Of a stretch of DNA of 64,000 bases, positions 1-9,678 are shown one piece after another. The notes below the pieces were generated by a model. The model did not search any database and was not told the DNA's origin. It was given only the letters and a program-made list of their open reading frames with translations. Position 1 is the stretch's first letter. Each line of letters opens with the position of its first letter. The DNA lies in the NCBI GenBank assembly GCA_947488305.1, contig CANKZM010000003.1:434001-498000 (forward strand), read 5' to 3'. The DNA comes from an uncultured Roseobacter sp. Its GTDB lineage: Bacteria; Pseudomonadota; Alphaproteobacteria; Rhodobacterales; Rhodobacteraceae. A program made the translations under genes and the position numbers.

Positions 1-188
1 TTCCCCTCTACAAGCAAGATCAGAGCACTTTGTGACGGATTTCCATTTGCTGTGATCGTTGCCGCAGCCTGCTTCAATTCCGAAGATACCGGAGCGATTG
101 CGGCTTGTGTAACTGCCTTCGGCTGATCAAGAGGGACAGGCGCACAGGCTGAAAGAAGGACCGCAAGTGATGCACACATCGAGCGCAT
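1..188 (-). CDS. Lipoprotein, N-terminal part (gene continues beyond the left edge)
   Basis: An open frame reads leftwards from an ATG at 188 with no stop before the window edge. The first 15 residues form a short lipoprotein signal: Arg at position 2, a hydrophobic stretch, then a lipobox L-S-A-C with Cys15 as the presumed lipidated residue. The protein should therefore be exported and anchored in a membrane, probably the outer one. Another in-frame ATG lies 33 bases upstream at 221, but it would put Cys-Cys-Phe and Arg residues ahead of the signal, so 188 is preferred. Only about 62 residues are visible and they do not identify a family. A rho-independent terminator of the neighbouring pntB lies upstream. 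Confidence 0.6.
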   Translation of the reverse strand, partial: MRSMCASLAVLLSACAPVPLDQPKAVTQAAIAPVSSELKQAAATITANGNPSQSALILLVEG

Positions 189-330
189 GCCAAATCTTAG
201 AAAGCAGCAGTTGAACCCCATTCGCCTACCCTGCGGTTTCATTGCGTTATTTGCCCATTTGCATCCGCATCACAGGCGCTCGCTTCACGACAAACGCCAA
301 AGCGCTATACACGCTTAGCCGGATACAACA

Positions 331-366
331 AAAAAAGCGCGCCGGTTGACCTGGCGCGCTTTTGTT
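331..366 (-). terminator. Rho-independent terminator of pntAB
   Basis: An 11-bp perfect stem (333-343 with 353-363, GC core GCGCGCC/GGCGCGC) closes a 9-base loop. Read on the reverse strand it is followed by a run of T, and it starts about 20 bases after the pntB stop codon. On the forward strand the T run is shorter, so it mainly serves pntB. Confidence 0.85.
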
Positions 367-382
367 TTGGTAAGTTCACCGA

Positions 383-1879
383 TCAGTCGATCATCGGCAA
401 CAGTTTATCAAGGCTGGCCTTCGCATCGCCGTAGAACATCCGCGTGTTGTCCTTGAAGAACAACGGATTCTCAATGCCGGAGTAACCGGTGCCCTGCCCG
501 CGCTTGGAGACAAACACCTGCTTGGCCTTCCAGCACTCCAGCACTGGCATGCCCGCAATCGGCGAATTTGGATCGTCCTGTGCTGCCGGGTTCACGATGT
601 CATTTGACCCGATAACAATGGCCACATCCGTGTTCGGGAAATCCTCGTTGATCTCGTCCATTTCCAGCACGATGTCGTAAGGCACCTTCGCCTCGGCCAA
701 CAGCACGTTCATGTGACCGGGCAGACGCCCCGCTACAGGGTGGATCGCAAAACGAACGTTCTTTCCCTTGGCACGCAGCTTCTTGACAAGCTCGCTGACC
801 GCCTGCTGAGCTTGTGCGACCGCCATCCCGTACCCGGGGATGATGATGACGCTGTCGGCCTCATTGAGCGCTTGTGCGACCCCATCCGCCTCAATTGCCA
901 CCTGTTCGCCTTCGACCGCCATCTGCTCTCCTGCAGGGCCACCGAAGCCGCCCAGAATAACGCTGATAAAGGAGCGGTTCATCGCCTTACACATGATGTA
1001 GCTGAGGATCGCACCAGAAGAACCCACCAGCGCGCCTACAACGATCAGCAGATCGTTTCCGAGCGAGAAACCAATGGCCGCCGCGGCCCAGCCGGAATAG
1101 CTGTTAAGCATCGAGACAACTACAGGCATGTCCGCGCCACCGATCCCCATGATGAGGTGGTACCCGATGAAAAGCGCCAGAAGCGTCAGCAGCACCAATG
1201 TCCAGCTTCCCGACCCGCCAAGGTACATTGCTGCAAAGAACAATGACAAAAGCGCTGCACCAGCATTGAGAAAATGGCCTCCTGGCAATTTCGCGGCCGA
1301 GGAGTCCACCTTGCCGGCCAGTTTGCCATAAGCAATCACGGAGCCGGTGAATGTTACCGCACCGATCCAGATGCCCAGAACCAGCTCAACCTTCAGGATG
1401 TTGATCTCAACAGCGGACTTCTTGGCGATCAACTGACCAAAGGACGACAGCCCTTCGTAGATTTCCTTGGGCAGTCCAATTGCCTTGAACCCACCCTCTT
1501 CGGTCGCGCCAAGCACAAGCTCGTTTGCCGCAAAGACGCTTTCCAGGTTGTTGATCATGATGTCCGCGTTGAAACCAACGAACACCGCCGCAAGCCCCAC
1601 CAGGGAGTGCATGATGGCGACAAGCTCCGGCATTTGCGTCATTTGCACTTTTGTTGCCAGCTGGTAGCCAACCGCCGCGCCAAGCGCGATCAGGATGATG
1701 GAAACAATGCCAAGCCCTTGCCCCGGTCCAATCAGCGTTGCAACCACGGCAATCGCCATGCCCACAATGCCATACCAAACTGCGCGCTTGGCACTTTCCT
1801 GCCCGCTGAGGCCCCCAAGGCTGAGGATGAAGAGAACAGCAGCAACCGCATAGGCTGCAATAGTAAATCCGAATTCCAT
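383..1879 (-). CDS. pntB: NAD(P) transhydrogenase subunit beta
   Basis: This is the beta subunit of the proton-translocating transhydrogenase. The enzyme moves hydride from NADH to NADP+ while protons flow back across the inner membrane, supplying NADPH. The 498-residue protein has the expected layout: about nine membrane segments in residues 1-310 (domain II), then a soluble NADP(H)-binding domain III whose fingerprint G-Y-G-M-A-V-A-Q begins at residue 349. Length is normal for PntB (about 460-500). It starts 13 bases after the pntA stop with an AAGGGGA ribosome site, so the two subunits are made from one transcript ending in the terminator at 331-366. Confidence 0.96.
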   Translation of the reverse strand: MEFGFTIAAYAVAAVLFILSLGGLSGQESAKRAVWYGIVGMAIAVVATLIGPGQGLGIVSIILIALGAAVGYQLATKVQMTQMPELVAIMHSLVGLAAVFVGFNADIMINNLESVFAANELVLGATEEGGFKAIGLPKEIYEGLSSFGQLIAKKSAVEINILKVELVLGIWIGAVTFTGSVIAYGKLAGKVDSSAAKLPGGHFLNAGAALLSLFFAAMYLGGSGSWTLVLLTLLALFIGYHLIMGIGGADMPVVVSMLNSYSGWAAAAIGFSLGNDLLIVVGALVGSSGAILSYIMCKAMNRSFISVILGGFGGPAGEQMAVEGEQVAIEADGVAQALNEADSVIIIPGYGMAVAQAQQAVSELVKKLRAKGKNVRFAIHPVAGRLPGHMNVLLAEAKVPYDIVLEMDEINEDFPNTDVAIVIGSNDIVNPAAQDDPNSPIAGMPVLECWKAKQVFVSKRGQGTGYSGIENPLFFKDNTRMFYGDAKASLDKLLPMID

Positions 1880-1892
1880 GATTTCTGTCCCC

Positions 1893-3467
1893 TTACGATT
1901 TCTGGAACATGGCGAGCATGCGCCGTGTCACGAGGAAGCCGCCGAAAATATTGATCGACGCCATAAAGACCGACAAAGCCGCCAGCAACGTGATCAGCAA
2001 TGAGCTTGAGCCGATCTGGATGAGCGCTCCAAGGATGATGATCGACGAGATCGCATTCGTCACCGCCATTAGGGGCGTATGCAGGCTATGCGCCACATTC
2101 CAGATCACCTGGAAGCCGATGAAGACGGAGAGGATGAATACAATGAAGTGCTGCATGAAGCTGGCAGGTGCCACCAGCCCGACCGCCAGCACCAGTGCTG
2201 CGCCAACGGCAATCAAGCCCACTTGGGTCTGTGTCTGCTTTTTGAAGGCTGCGAGCTCTTGTTCGCGTTTCTCCTCGGCTGTCAGCTCCTTTGGTGCTTC
2301 CTTTTTCGGAGCGGCGGCAATGGCGGCCACCTTTGGGGGCGGTGGCGGGAAAGTGACTTCTTTCTCGTGCGCAATTGTTGCACCCCGGATGACATCATCT
2401 TCCATGTCATGATTGACCACGCCGTCTTTCTCAGGCGTCAGATCGGTCATCAGGTGACGAATGTTCGTGGCATAGAGATTGGAGGACTGGGTGGCCATCC
2501 GGCTTGGGAAGTCAGTATAACCAATGATCGTCACACCGTTTTCGGTCACGATTTTTTCGTCCGCGACGGTGAGCTTACAGTTTCCGCCCTTCTCAGCCGC
2601 AAGGTCCACAATCACCGAGCCTGTTTTCATGGACTTCACCATGTCCTCGGTCCAAAGCTCAGGCGCCTCCCGGTTGGGGATCAATGCCGTGGTGATGACG
2701 ATGTCCATCTCTGGCGCAAGTTCACGAAATTTGGCCAATTGTGCCTCGCGAAACTCCGGTGAAGAAACCGAAGCATACCCCCCCGTGCTGGCACCATCTT
2801 GCTGCTCTTCCTCGAAGTCGAGGTAAACGAACTCAGCACCCATGGATTCAACCTGTTCGGCCACTTCTGGGCGAACATCGAAAGCGTAGGTAATCGCTCC
2901 AAGTGAGGTGGATGTCCCGATAGCGGCAAGCCCTGCTACACCGGCACCGACCACCAGAACCTTCGCAGGCGGCACTTTACCCGCTGCTGTAATCTGACCG
3001 GTAAAGAAACGGCCGAAGTTGTTGCCCGCCTCGATTACGGCCCGGTATCCGGCGATATTCGCCATCGAGCTCAGCGCGTCCATTTTCTGGGCCCGACTGA
3101 TCCGTGGGATCATTTCCATCGCAATGACAGTCGCGCCTTTTTTGGCGGCGGCAGCCATCTTGTCTTCGTCTGCAACAGGGCTGAAGAAAGAGATCAACGT
3201 CTGGCCCTCGCGCAGGCGCTTCATTTCGGCGTCAGATGGCACGCGAACCTTGGCAACGATGTCTGCCGCTTTCCACAAGGCGGCGGCGGTCTTGGCAACT
3301 TCGACGCCTGCAGCCTTGTAATCCGCATCCGAAAACCCTGCCATTTCACCGGCGCCCGTTTCCACGATGCATTCATGTCCAAGCTTTTGAAGCTGCAAAG
3401 CGCTGTCAGGCGTCATGGCAACACGCGCCTCGCCCTCAAAAATCTCTTTTGGTGTCCCGATCTTCAA
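1893..3467 (-). CDS. pntA: NAD(P) transhydrogenase subunit alpha
   Basis: The alpha subunit carries the NAD(H)-binding domain I of the transhydrogenase and, here, its own membrane part. Residues 1-370 resemble the alanine-dehydrogenase/PntA fold, with the Rossmann loop G-A-G-V-A-G at 174-179. A proline/alanine-rich linker around 370-395 leads to about four membrane helices at 415-520, so this is the fused alpha form (524 residues) as in E. coli, not the split alpha1/alpha2 form of Rhodospirillum. The start codon is TTG at 3467, supported by a GGGGGAG ribosome site six bases upstream and by the conserved start M-K-I-G-T-P-K-E. pntB follows directly. Confidence 0.95.
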   Translation of the reverse strand: MKIGTPKEIFEGEARVAMTPDSALQLQKLGHECIVETGAGEMAGFSDADYKAAGVEVAKTAAALWKAADIVAKVRVPSDAEMKRLREGQTLISFFSPVADEDKMAAAAKKGATVIAMEMIPRISRAQKMDALSSMANIAGYRAVIEAGNNFGRFFTGQITAAGKVPPAKVLVVGAGVAGLAAIGTSTSLGAITYAFDVRPEVAEQVESMGAEFVYLDFEEEQQDGASTGGYASVSSPEFREAQLAKFRELAPEMDIVITTALIPNREAPELWTEDMVKSMKTGSVIVDLAAEKGGNCKLTVADEKIVTENGVTIIGYTDFPSRMATQSSNLYATNIRHLMTDLTPEKDGVVNHDMEDDVIRGATIAHEKEVTFPPPPPKVAAIAAAPKKEAPKELTAEEKREQELAAFKKQTQTQVGLIAVGAALVLAVGLVAPASFMQHFIVFILSVFIGFQVIWNVAHSLHTPLMAVTNAISSIIILGALIQIGSSSLLITLLAALSVFMASINIFGGFLVTRRMLAMFQKS

Positions 3468-3592
3468 TTGAGGCTCCCCCGTCTGATACGTTTTTGAGCA
3501 ATCTGGTGCACAGAAGTGCGCTGTCCACTAGCGTCATCGACGCAAGATCACAAGGTGGAAGATGGTATGGGGCGATCAAAGAACCGCCAGAG

Positions 3593-4042
3593 TCACACCC
3601 AACGCCTCGTTTTTTGGGCATATCTTGCGAAATCCGCCCGAAAACTGCGACGCAGGCGATCCTCTTCGGGAATGACAAATCGCGTCTCCAATATCCAGAA
3701 GAGCGCTGGCACAAGTGCCAGTGACAGAACCGCGTCCCACCAAAGAACCAACCCGGTCAGGATCAATACATCTGCCAGATAAATCGGATTACGGCTGCGC
3801 TTGAAAATGCCCGTTTGTATCAATTGCGTGGGCACCTGATGCGGCATGATCGAGGTGCGGTATCGCTTGAACTCCATCACCGCCAGCAGGACCAGAACGA
3901 TGCCGCCGCCGACCAGAAGCCCTGAGATTAACATGGTGACCGGATGTGCGAGGCTTAACCCGAATGGAAACCATTTGGCCTGAGCATAAGACAAGGCTGC
4001 AAATGCCGCCAACCAGATCGGCGGTAGATCAAGCCATTTCAT
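3593..4042 (-). CDS. Isoprenylcysteine-carboxymethyltransferase-like membrane protein
   Basis: The 149-residue membrane protein has three to four hydrophobic segments and ends with the family pattern of the ICMT/phospholipid methyltransferase group: an R-N-P-I-Y motif near residue 90, then E-x-R-F, E-E-D-R-L-R and a closing Y-A-x-x-T-R-R-W. Members use S-adenosylmethionine to methylate small or lipid substrates at the membrane; the substrate here cannot be told. The gene starts 12 bases after the VOC gene with a strong AGGAGA site, so the two are probably cotranscribed. A gap of 125 bases separates it from pntA. Confidence 0.75.
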   Translation of the reverse strand: MKWLDLPPIWLAAFAALSYAQAKWFPFGLSLAHPVTMLISGLLVGGGIVLVLLAVMEFKRYRTSIMPHQVPTQLIQTGIFKRSRNPIYLADVLILTGLVLWWDAVLSLALVPALFWILETRFVIPEEDRLRRSFRADFARYAQKTRRWV

Positions 4043-4054
4043 GGGGTGTCTCCT

Positions 4055-4417
4055 TTACTTGGGCTCCCAGAGCTCGATGGGGTTACCTTCGGGGTCGTGC
4101 AGCCGTGCAAACCGACCGTTAGGATAGGTTTCTGTATCCACTGTGACCTCTACGCCCCCGTCCCGCAGCTTTTTCACCAGACCGTCCAGATCTTCAACCC
4201 TTAAGTTGATCATGAACTGCTGGCTGTCGGCGCCAAAATAGTCGGTTTCTTTAGGAAACGGCGCAAAAACCGTTGGCCCGGCCTGTTGCTGCCAGACGGG
4301 TGTGTCGTAGTCCTTTGGGACGGGTGAAATACCCAAATGTTGCGCATACCAAGCGCCGAGAGCTTCCGGATCCGCTGCCCGGAAGAACACCCCGCCAATA
4401 CCCGTAACCTGACCCAT
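4055..4417 (-). CDS. VOC-family (glyoxalase/dioxygenase fold) protein
   Basis: A 120-residue protein with the vicinal-oxygen-chelate fold: N-terminal G-x-F-F-R-A-x-D-P-E-A-L-G-x-W-Y and a C-terminal R-L-H-D-P-E-G-N-P-I-E-L-W-E, which supplies the usual Glu metal ligand. Such proteins include glyoxalases, ring-cleavage dioxygenases and resistance proteins; the substrate is unknown. The start at 4417 is chosen because GGAAAGG precedes it and the VOC fold begins there; the frame is open about 320 bases further upstream but that part overlaps the divergent SDR gene and is low-complexity. The ICMT-like gene follows in the same direction. Confidence 0.8.
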   Translation of the reverse strand: MGQVTGIGGVFFRAADPEALGAWYAQHLGISPVPKDYDTPVWQQQAGPTVFAPFPKETDYFGADSQQFMINLRVEDLDGLVKKLRDGGVEVTVDTETYPNGRFARLHDPEGNPIELWEPK

Positions 4418-4505
4418 AGCGTTTCCTTTCCTGTCCACTGAAATTGCAATTCTTGCCTTCGCCGTCTCCCCGCTTAGGATGGAGCATATCATGGAAGGAA
4501 AAACT

Positions 4506-5264
4506 ATGGGACTGAGTGGCACACATGCGCTGGTAACTGGCGGCGGGACGGGCATTGGCCTCGCCATCGCGCAGGATCTGGCTGCCGCCGGGTGCCTGGT
4601 TACCATCACCGGTCGCCGGCAGGACGTGCTGGATAAGGTCGCAGCACAGACACCTGGGTTGTCCGGGCTGACAATGGATGTGCGGGAAGAAGCAGATGTT
4701 GTTGCAAAGACTGCCGAGGCCGTCGCCGCACGGGGCCCCATTCAGATTTGCATCGCCAATGCAGGGATTGCTGAAGGGCGTGCTTTGCACAAGACAGATT
4801 TAACGTTTTGGCGCAACATGATGGCGACCAATCTTGACGGCGCATTTCTGACAATTCGCGAAGCGCTTAAATCCATGAATACAGCTGATTGGGGTCGCGT
4901 CATCGCGGTGTCCTCGATCGCGGGGTTACGTGGCCTGCAAGGGGCTTCCTGCTATACGGCGTCAAAGCACGGCATGATTGGGTTGATCCGTGCGTTGAGC
5001 GAAGATTATCTGGGCAAACCGATTACTTTCAACGCGATCTGCCCGGCCTACGTCGACACAGAAATTGTCAGCAGGAATACGGCCTCAATTGCCGAGCGTG
5101 CTGGACTGACCGAATCCGACGCCCTTAAGATCATGGTGGGCGCCAACCGCCATAAACGTCTGATTGATCCCAAGGAGGTCTCTGCGGCGGCCATGTGGCT
5201 GGTATCACCCGGGTCAGAAAGCGTGAACGGTCAGGCGATTGAAATCGCTGGTGGGCAGATGTGA
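4506..5264 (+). CDS. Short-chain dehydrogenase/reductase (SDR)
   Basis: A classical SDR of 252 residues: cofactor loop T-G-G-G-T-G-I-G at residues 12-19, the N-A-G motif, catalytic Ser followed by Y-T-A-S-K (YxxxK), and a C-terminal I-A-G-G. It is an NAD(P)-dependent oxidoreductase in the 3-oxoacyl-ACP reductase / 3-hydroxybutyrate dehydrogenase range; the substrate is not deducible. The start at 4506 has GGAAGGA six bases upstream, better than the in-frame ATG at 4479. It is divergent from the VOC gene, with 88 bases between them for both promoters. Confidence 0.85.
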   Translation: MGLSGTHALVTGGGTGIGLAIAQDLAAAGCLVTITGRRQDVLDKVAAQTPGLSGLTMDVREEADVVAKTAEAVAARGPIQICIANAGIAEGRALHKTDLTFWRNMMATNLDGAFLTIREALKSMNTADWGRVIAVSSIAGLRGLQGASCYTASKHGMIGLIRALSEDYLGKPITFNAICPAYVDTEIVSRNTASIAERAGLTESDALKIMVGANRHKRLIDPKEVSAAAMWLVSPGSESVNGQAIEIAGGQM

Positions 5265-5429
5265 CGCGGTATCCTTAAAGTCCGGTACCTACCTTGATTT
5301 TCTACTTTTGCGGGAATTTTCTTGCGCGATGTTGTTTGTGCGGGCAGTCTTTTCATTATCGCCACCCCATTTCCGGCGATCTGGAATGTCCTGCCACGGC
5401 GGCAGGGCCTAAGAAAAGGAGATTTAATC

Positions 5430-5684
5430 ATGCCGCATTTTGCACAAGGCACCAGCGGATGGACCAAGCTCACAAGTTATCAGGCGGTCTGGGATCCAAA
5501 AATAGATCTGGGTAAATTCTACTTTACTACTTTTCAGGGGAAGCGACAGGAAACGCCATATATGACGGCTGAGAACTTTGCGCGGGTGATCGATATTCTA
5601 CGCAATGAAACGCCTGTCTATGGCAATGCAACCACTGGATCAGTCACCACGCAGGGTGAAGAGGTCGGCGAAGAAGAAAGCTGA
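5430..5684 (+). CDS. Small hypothetical protein (84 aa)
   Basis: An 84-residue reading frame with a textbook AAGGAG ribosome site ten bases before its ATG. The product is polar, has no membrane segment or signal peptide, is rich in aromatic residues in the middle, and ends in an acidic tail (E-E-V-G-E-E-E-S). I do not recognise a family. It lies 165 bases after the SDR gene and ends ten bases before the convergent amidotransferase gene. The gap upstream holds a small hairpin at 5390-5406 (CCTGCC/GGCAGG) without a T run. The strong ribosome site and protein-like composition argue that it is real. Confidence 0.65.
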   Translation: MPHFAQGTSGWTKLTSYQAVWDPKIDLGKFYFTTFQGKRQETPYMTAENFARVIDILRNETPVYGNATTGSVTTQGEEVGEEES

Positions 5685-5694
5685 CTGTGTATGG

Positions 5695-6471
5695 TCAGGC
5701 GACCCGCGCTGGTGTCGCCCGGCCCTCCTGTGCCCAGACGCGCGTTGCCTCGCCAAAGGCAGAAAAAAGCTTCGTCGATACCGGGTCTTTGTCCGCCCGG
5801 TATTCCGGATGCCATTGCACCGACAGTGTGAAACCGGGTGCGCCATCAATATAGATCGCTTCTGGCGTGCCATCGGGCGCACAACCATCGATCACAACCC
5901 GGTCACCCGCGGTTTTGATCCCCTGCCCGTGCAAAGTGTTCGTCAATACTTCCTGCTCGCCCAGTAGCCTATGGAACACGCCGCCTTGGCTGAAGCGGAC
6001 CTTGTGTCGTAGCTCGAATTTCTCGTCCAGACTGCCGTCGGGCGGCATCCTGTGGTTCATCCGGCCCGGCAATTCGCGGATTTCAGGATAGAGCGACCCG
6101 CCCATTGCCACGTTGACCTCCTGAAACCCACGGCAGACCCCAAAAAACGGCTGTCCGCTTTTGATGCAGGCCCGGATCAGGCCCAGCGCCACGGAATCCC
6201 GTGCGCGGTCAAAGTCGCCATGAGCGGGCGTTTCCGCTTCGCCATATTCAGCGGGATGAACATTGGGTCGACCGCCCGTAAAGAGGAAACCGTCGCAGAT
6301 GTTCAATAATTCCTCAACAGAGACAAACGCAGGATCGGCCGGAATGACCAGCGGCAGGCACCCTGCGACTTCGGCAATGGCCGTCGTGTTCATCAGCCCT
6401 GCCGCGTGGACAGGATATTCTTCGTTCAAAAGAGCGTAGTTGCCAATTATTCCAACAACCGGACGTGTCAT
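5695..6471 (-). CDS. Gamma-glutamyl-gamma-aminobutyrate hydrolase family protein (class I amidotransferase fold)
   Basis: A 258-residue peptidase C26 / PuuD-like enzyme. The nucleophile Cys is in F-F-G-V-C-R-G-F-Q-E (about residue 113) and the catalytic His-Glu pair in V-Q-W-H-P-E-Y near residue 220. Family members cleave gamma-glutamyl bonds, as in putrescine breakdown, but no putrescine genes are next to it, so the substrate is open. The start at 6471 is chosen because GAGGA sits six bases upstream; the in-frame ATG at 6477 directly abuts that site. It lies downstream of the glcB-GlcG-like pair in the same orientation, 100 bases away. Confidence 0.85.
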   Translation of the reverse strand: MTRPVVGIIGNYALLNEEYPVHAAGLMNTTAIAEVAGCLPLVIPADPAFVSVEELLNICDGFLFTGGRPNVHPAEYGEAETPAHGDFDRARDSVALGLIRACIKSGQPFFGVCRGFQEVNVAMGGSLYPEIRELPGRMNHRMPPDGSLDEKFELRHKVRFSQGGVFHRLLGEQEVLTNTLHGQGIKTAGDRVVIDGCAPDGTPEAIYIDGAPGFTLSVQWHPEYRADKDPVSTKLFSAFGEATRVWAQEGRATPARVA

Positions 6472-6573
6472 CGACATTCCTCATGTAAGACGTAGGACCA
6501 TATAGCCACGCAATCGTTAATTTAACAGCCCATGCCCGCGCATCTTATTGTGCGCTGGCGCTCAATCCGATGG

Positions 6574-6999
6574 TCAACCGTCCGCCGTAAGCCCGGCCGC
6601 TTCGATGCCTGCAACGGCAGCGATAAGATCGTTGTCAGAGGTATCACCGGTCACGCCGACCGCGCCGATTACGGCGCCTTTCTTATCCCGCACCAAAACG
6701 CCGCCAGGGACCGGAACGACCTTGCCGTCAAACAGCCCGTTCATTGCATTCATGAAATAGGCCTGTGCCTCGGCACGCGCCATTTGCGCCGTCCCCCCCA
6801 ATCCCAACATCACGGCGCCAAATGCTTTACCACGTGCAATATCAAAACGCCCCGGCGATGCACCGTCCTCGCGTTCGAATGCTTTGACATGACCGCCCGC
6901 ATCCAGCACCACGACGGACAGGGGCTTCAGATCGAGCTCGCGGCCTTTTTCAAGTGCCTTGCGGATGATTGTCTTTGCTTTTCTCTGAGTGACTTCCAT
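6574..6999 (-). CDS. GlcG/HbpS-type haem-binding family protein (DUF336)
   Basis: The 141-residue protein matches the GlcG/HbpS (DUF336) family: L-x-V-V-V-L-D-A-G-G-H near residue 25, R-x-D-G-A-S-P near 45, and the C-terminal G-V-T-G-D-T-S-D-N-D. Members are small cytosolic or secreted proteins often found in glycolate and glyoxylate operons; some bind haem. The start at 6999 is preceded by AAAGGA. It begins 54 bases after the malate synthase G stop codon, which fits a shared transcript in glyoxylate metabolism, as seen for glcG with glcB in enterobacteria. Confidence 0.85.
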   Translation of the reverse strand: MEVTQRKAKTIIRKALEKGRELDLKPLSVVVLDAGGHVKAFEREDGASPGRFDIARGKAFGAVMLGLGGTAQMARAEAQAYFMNAMNGLFDGKVVPVPGGVLVRDKKGAVIGAVGVTGDTSDNDLIAAVAGIEAAGLTADG

Positions 7000-7053
7000 C
7001 TCAATTCCTTTCAACGGCTGGCGCCGTCCTATGTTCAAATTTCATCAAGGGGC

Positions 7054-9195
7054 TCAGCTTGCCGCCTTCAGTTCGAGGCGGCGCGCATGCAGCACAGGTT
7101 CCGTATAACCAGAAGGTTGCACCCGGCCTTTGAAAACCAGATCGCTGGCAGCCTGAAACGCTATGCCGTCAAACCCGGGGGCCATGGGGTGGTAGAGTGG
7201 ATCGTCGGCATTCTGACTGTCCACAACCTCCGCCATTTTACGCATTGCGGCCATGACCTGCTGCGCGTCCACAACGCCGTGGTGCAGCCAATTTGCAATG
7301 TGCTGGGCCGAAATCCGACAGGTCGCCCGATCTTCCATCAACCCGACATCATTGATGTCAGGCACCTTCGAACATCCGACGCCTTGGTCAACCCAGCGCA
7401 CGACATATCCCAAAATGCCTTGGGCATTGTTTTCGACTTCACGGGAGATTTGGTCAGGGGTCCATTTCTGGTACTCGGCCAACGGAATGTTCAGCACCGT
7501 ATCAACATAAGCACGTCGCCCGGCAGCTTTCAGTTTCTCCTGAACCGCAAAGACATCAACCTTGTGGTAGTGCAGAGCGTGCAGTGTCGCCGCCGTCGGG
7601 CTTGGCACCCACGCGCAATTGGCGCCGGATTTCGGATGCTCGATCTTCTGTTCCAGCATCGCGGCCATCTGATCCGGCATCGCCCACATGCCTTTGCCGA
7701 TCTGCGCGCGCCCGGACAAGCCACATTCCAATCCGATGTCGACGTTTTGGTTCTCATAGGCGCCAATCCAGGACTTGCGCTTGATGAAGTCCTTTCGGCT
7801 GAAAGGTCCCGCTTCCATGGAGGTATGGATTTCATCGCCGGTCCGGTCCAGAAATCCGGTGTTGATAAAGGCGACCCTTGATTTGGCCGCTCGGATGCAC
7901 TCCTTGAGATTGACGGATGTGCGCCGTTCTTCGTCCATGATACCGAGCTTCACGGTGTATTGCGGCAAACCAAGCACTTCCTCAACTTGAGTGAAAATGC
8001 GATCCGCAAAAGCGACCTCTTCGGGACCGTGCATTTTGGGTTTCACAACGTAGACGGACCCGGTCACCGAATTCCCACCGTCGCGTTGCAGATCGTGCAT
8101 CGCGATCAGCGTGGTCACCATCGCGTCCATCAGCCCTTCGAAAACCTCATTGCCATCCCGGTCATGGATTGCCGGGTTGGTCATCAGGTGGCCCACGTTC
8201 CGCACCAACATCAAAGCCCGGCCCTTGAGATTAACCTTTTCCCCATTGGGGCCGGTCAATGCCAGGTCTGGATTGAGTTCACGGGTCAGCTTTTTACCCG
8301 CCTTTTCGAAAGTCTCTTCAAGCGTGCCCTGCATGAGACCCAACCAATTGGCGTAGGCCAGAACCTTGTCTTCCGCGTCTACACAGGCGACGGAATCCTC
8401 ACAATCCATTATCGCGGATATCGCGCTTTCCATCTGCACATCAGCCAGTCCCGCCTGATCTCGCCCGCCAATTGCATGCGTACGGTCGAAAACGAGCCTG
8501 ACATGAAGACCATTGTTGCGCAGGACAATACTGTCGGGTGCTTTTGCATGGCCTTCATATCCGACGAATTTCTCTGGATGTACCAAGGGCTGATCATCGA
8601 TCAACAACGCGCCCTTGTGGACGATGTAGCGGCGAGCATCCGCGTGACTTGTCCCTACGATCGGAAAAGCCTCGTCCAGAAAAACCCGTGCGCGCGCAAC
8701 AACCCGCGCACCACGTCCCTGATCATACCCGCCCGCAGGCGCGGGGCTGCCCATAGCATCCGTTCCATAGAAACCATCGTAAAGGCTCCCCCAACGCGCA
8801 TTGGCAGCATTGAGCGCGTAGCGCGCATTCGTGATCGGCACGACAAGCTGCGGCCCGGGGACCGAAGCGATTTCGGGATCGACATTGGTTGTATCAATCT
8901 CAAAGCTCTCACCCTCCTCCACCAGATAGCCGATCTCGTGCAGGAAGGATTTGTACTCCTCGTGATTGTGCGCCTCACCACGGCGTGAGACATGCCAGGC
9001 ATCTATCCGAGCCTGCAAGGCATCGCGTTTTTCCAGAAGGGCACGATTTTCCGGGCCAAAGTCGTGTACAAGGTTGGAAAACCCTTGCCAGAAGTCATCC
9101 GCTTTGACGCCCGTTCCCGGCAGAGCCTGATCCTCGATAAATGACGCGAGCGCCTCTGCAACCTGCAAGTCGCTTTTTGCCTTGTAACCGGTCAT
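7054..9195 (-). CDS. glcB: Malate synthase G
   Basis: Condenses glyoxylate with acetyl-CoA and water to malate and CoA, feeding two-carbon compounds into the TCA cycle. The 713-residue length is right for the monomeric G isoform (about 720). The active-site loop [11 protein letters not shown] near residue 615 holds the catalytic Asp, and the N-terminal region begins in the usual way after M-T-G-Y. The frame remains open for another 68 codons upstream, but GAGAGG lies just before 9195 and family alignment ends there, so 9195 is used. The GlcG-like gene follows. Confidence 0.96.
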   Translation of the reverse strand: MTGYKAKSDLQVAEALASFIEDQALPGTGVKADDFWQGFSNLVHDFGPENRALLEKRDALQARIDAWHVSRRGEAHNHEEYKSFLHEIGYLVEEGESFEIDTTNVDPEIASVPGPQLVVPITNARYALNAANARWGSLYDGFYGTDAMGSPAPAGGYDQGRGARVVARARVFLDEAFPIVGTSHADARRYIVHKGALLIDDQPLVHPEKFVGYEGHAKAPDSIVLRNNGLHVRLVFDRTHAIGGRDQAGLADVQMESAISAIMDCEDSVACVDAEDKVLAYANWLGLMQGTLEETFEKAGKKLTRELNPDLALTGPNGEKVNLKGRALMLVRNVGHLMTNPAIHDRDGNEVFEGLMDAMVTTLIAMHDLQRDGGNSVTGSVYVVKPKMHGPEEVAFADRIFTQVEEVLGLPQYTVKLGIMDEERRTSVNLKECIRAAKSRVAFINTGFLDRTGDEIHTSMEAGPFSRKDFIKRKSWIGAYENQNVDIGLECGLSGRAQIGKGMWAMPDQMAAMLEQKIEHPKSGANCAWVPSPTAATLHALHYHKVDVFAVQEKLKAAGRRAYVDTVLNIPLAEYQKWTPDQISREVENNAQGILGYVVRWVDQGVGCSKVPDINDVGLMEDRATCRISAQHIANWLHHGVVDAQQVMAAMRKMAEVVDSQNADDPLYHPMAPGFDGIAFQAASDLVFKGRVQPSGYTEPVLHARRLELKAAS

Positions 9196-9268
9196 GCGGT
9201 GTCCTCTCAGCCCTGGGAATACTATTTGCCAAGTCGTGTAGGCATTTTGGCGGGGTGAGGCAACCGGA

Positions 9269-9448
9269 TCAGGTTTTAGGCGGATCAGGTCGACGGGCTG
9301 TTGATGCAGGTTTTCGGTGACCGCTGCACCGCTTCGAACAATAGCGCACGTCGTTCCAGGTTTTTTCCCATTTTTTACGCCACGAAAAGGGGCGGCCACA
9401 GGTGGCGCAAAGCTTCTGCGGCAAATCCCCTTTTCGGCGCATTTTCAT
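9269..9448 (-). CDS. DUF2256 domain protein (59 aa, zinc-ribbon-like)
   Basis: Almost the entire 59-residue protein is the DUF2256 domain: C-x-x-C at residues 14-17 followed by G-R-P-F-x-W-R-K-K-W, then Y-C-S-x-R-C at 36-41, giving four cysteines that could hold one zinc. The function is unknown; in other bacteria the domain is often next to cryptochrome/photolyase genes, which are absent here. Its ATG (9448) overlaps by one base the TGA of the small membrane-protein gene upstream (T-G-A-T-G), so it is probably translated by re-initiation. A TTG at 9514 in the same frame has no ribosome site and would read through the upstream gene. Confidence 0.8.
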   Translation of the reverse strand: MKMRRKGDLPQKLCATCGRPFSWRKKWEKTWNDVRYCSKRCSGHRKPASTARRPDPPKT

Positions 9449-9579
9449 CAGGCAATTGTCAACGTGATGGCCGATACAATCGCTACAGCCGCTGCAATTG
9501 CAAACCCCCACCAAATACCCTTTACCATCGTGTGATGGCGGCGTTTTTGTCGTTCAAGGCTTAAGTCTGGCGCAGACAT
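9448..9579 (-). CDS. Small single-span membrane protein (43 aa)
   Basis: A 43-codon frame has an excellent ribosome site (GAGAGGAG, five bases before the ATG at 9579). Residues 1-17 are polar and basic (R-Q-K-R-R-H-H) and residues 20-43 are one continuous hydrophobic helix beginning G-I-W-W-G-F, so a cytoplasmic N-terminus and single inner-membrane helix are expected. The stop codon overlaps the DUF2256 start, forming a two-gene unit. The size and layout recall small accessory subunits of membrane complexes, but I see no match to the aa3 oxidase subunit IV pattern. Confidence 0.6.
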   Translation of the reverse strand: MSAPDLSLERQKRRHHTMVKGIWWGFAIAAAVAIVSAITLTIA

Positions 9580-9678
9580 ATGATCTCCTCTCAAATTGTT
9601 ATCCTAGGCCACCTTGAAGGCAGCCATCTGCTGACCTAACGTCTCAGAATTCAATTCGTTCCCGGAAAGTGCCCCCTG

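Noticed and set aside
4418-4741. N-terminal extension of the VOC protein
   Set aside because: The frame is open but low-complexity, antisense to the SDR gene, and a good ribosome site precedes the shorter start.
9196-9399. 68-codon extension of malate synthase G
   Set aside because: It overlaps the DUF2256 gene, has no family similarity, and GAGAGG precedes the shorter start.
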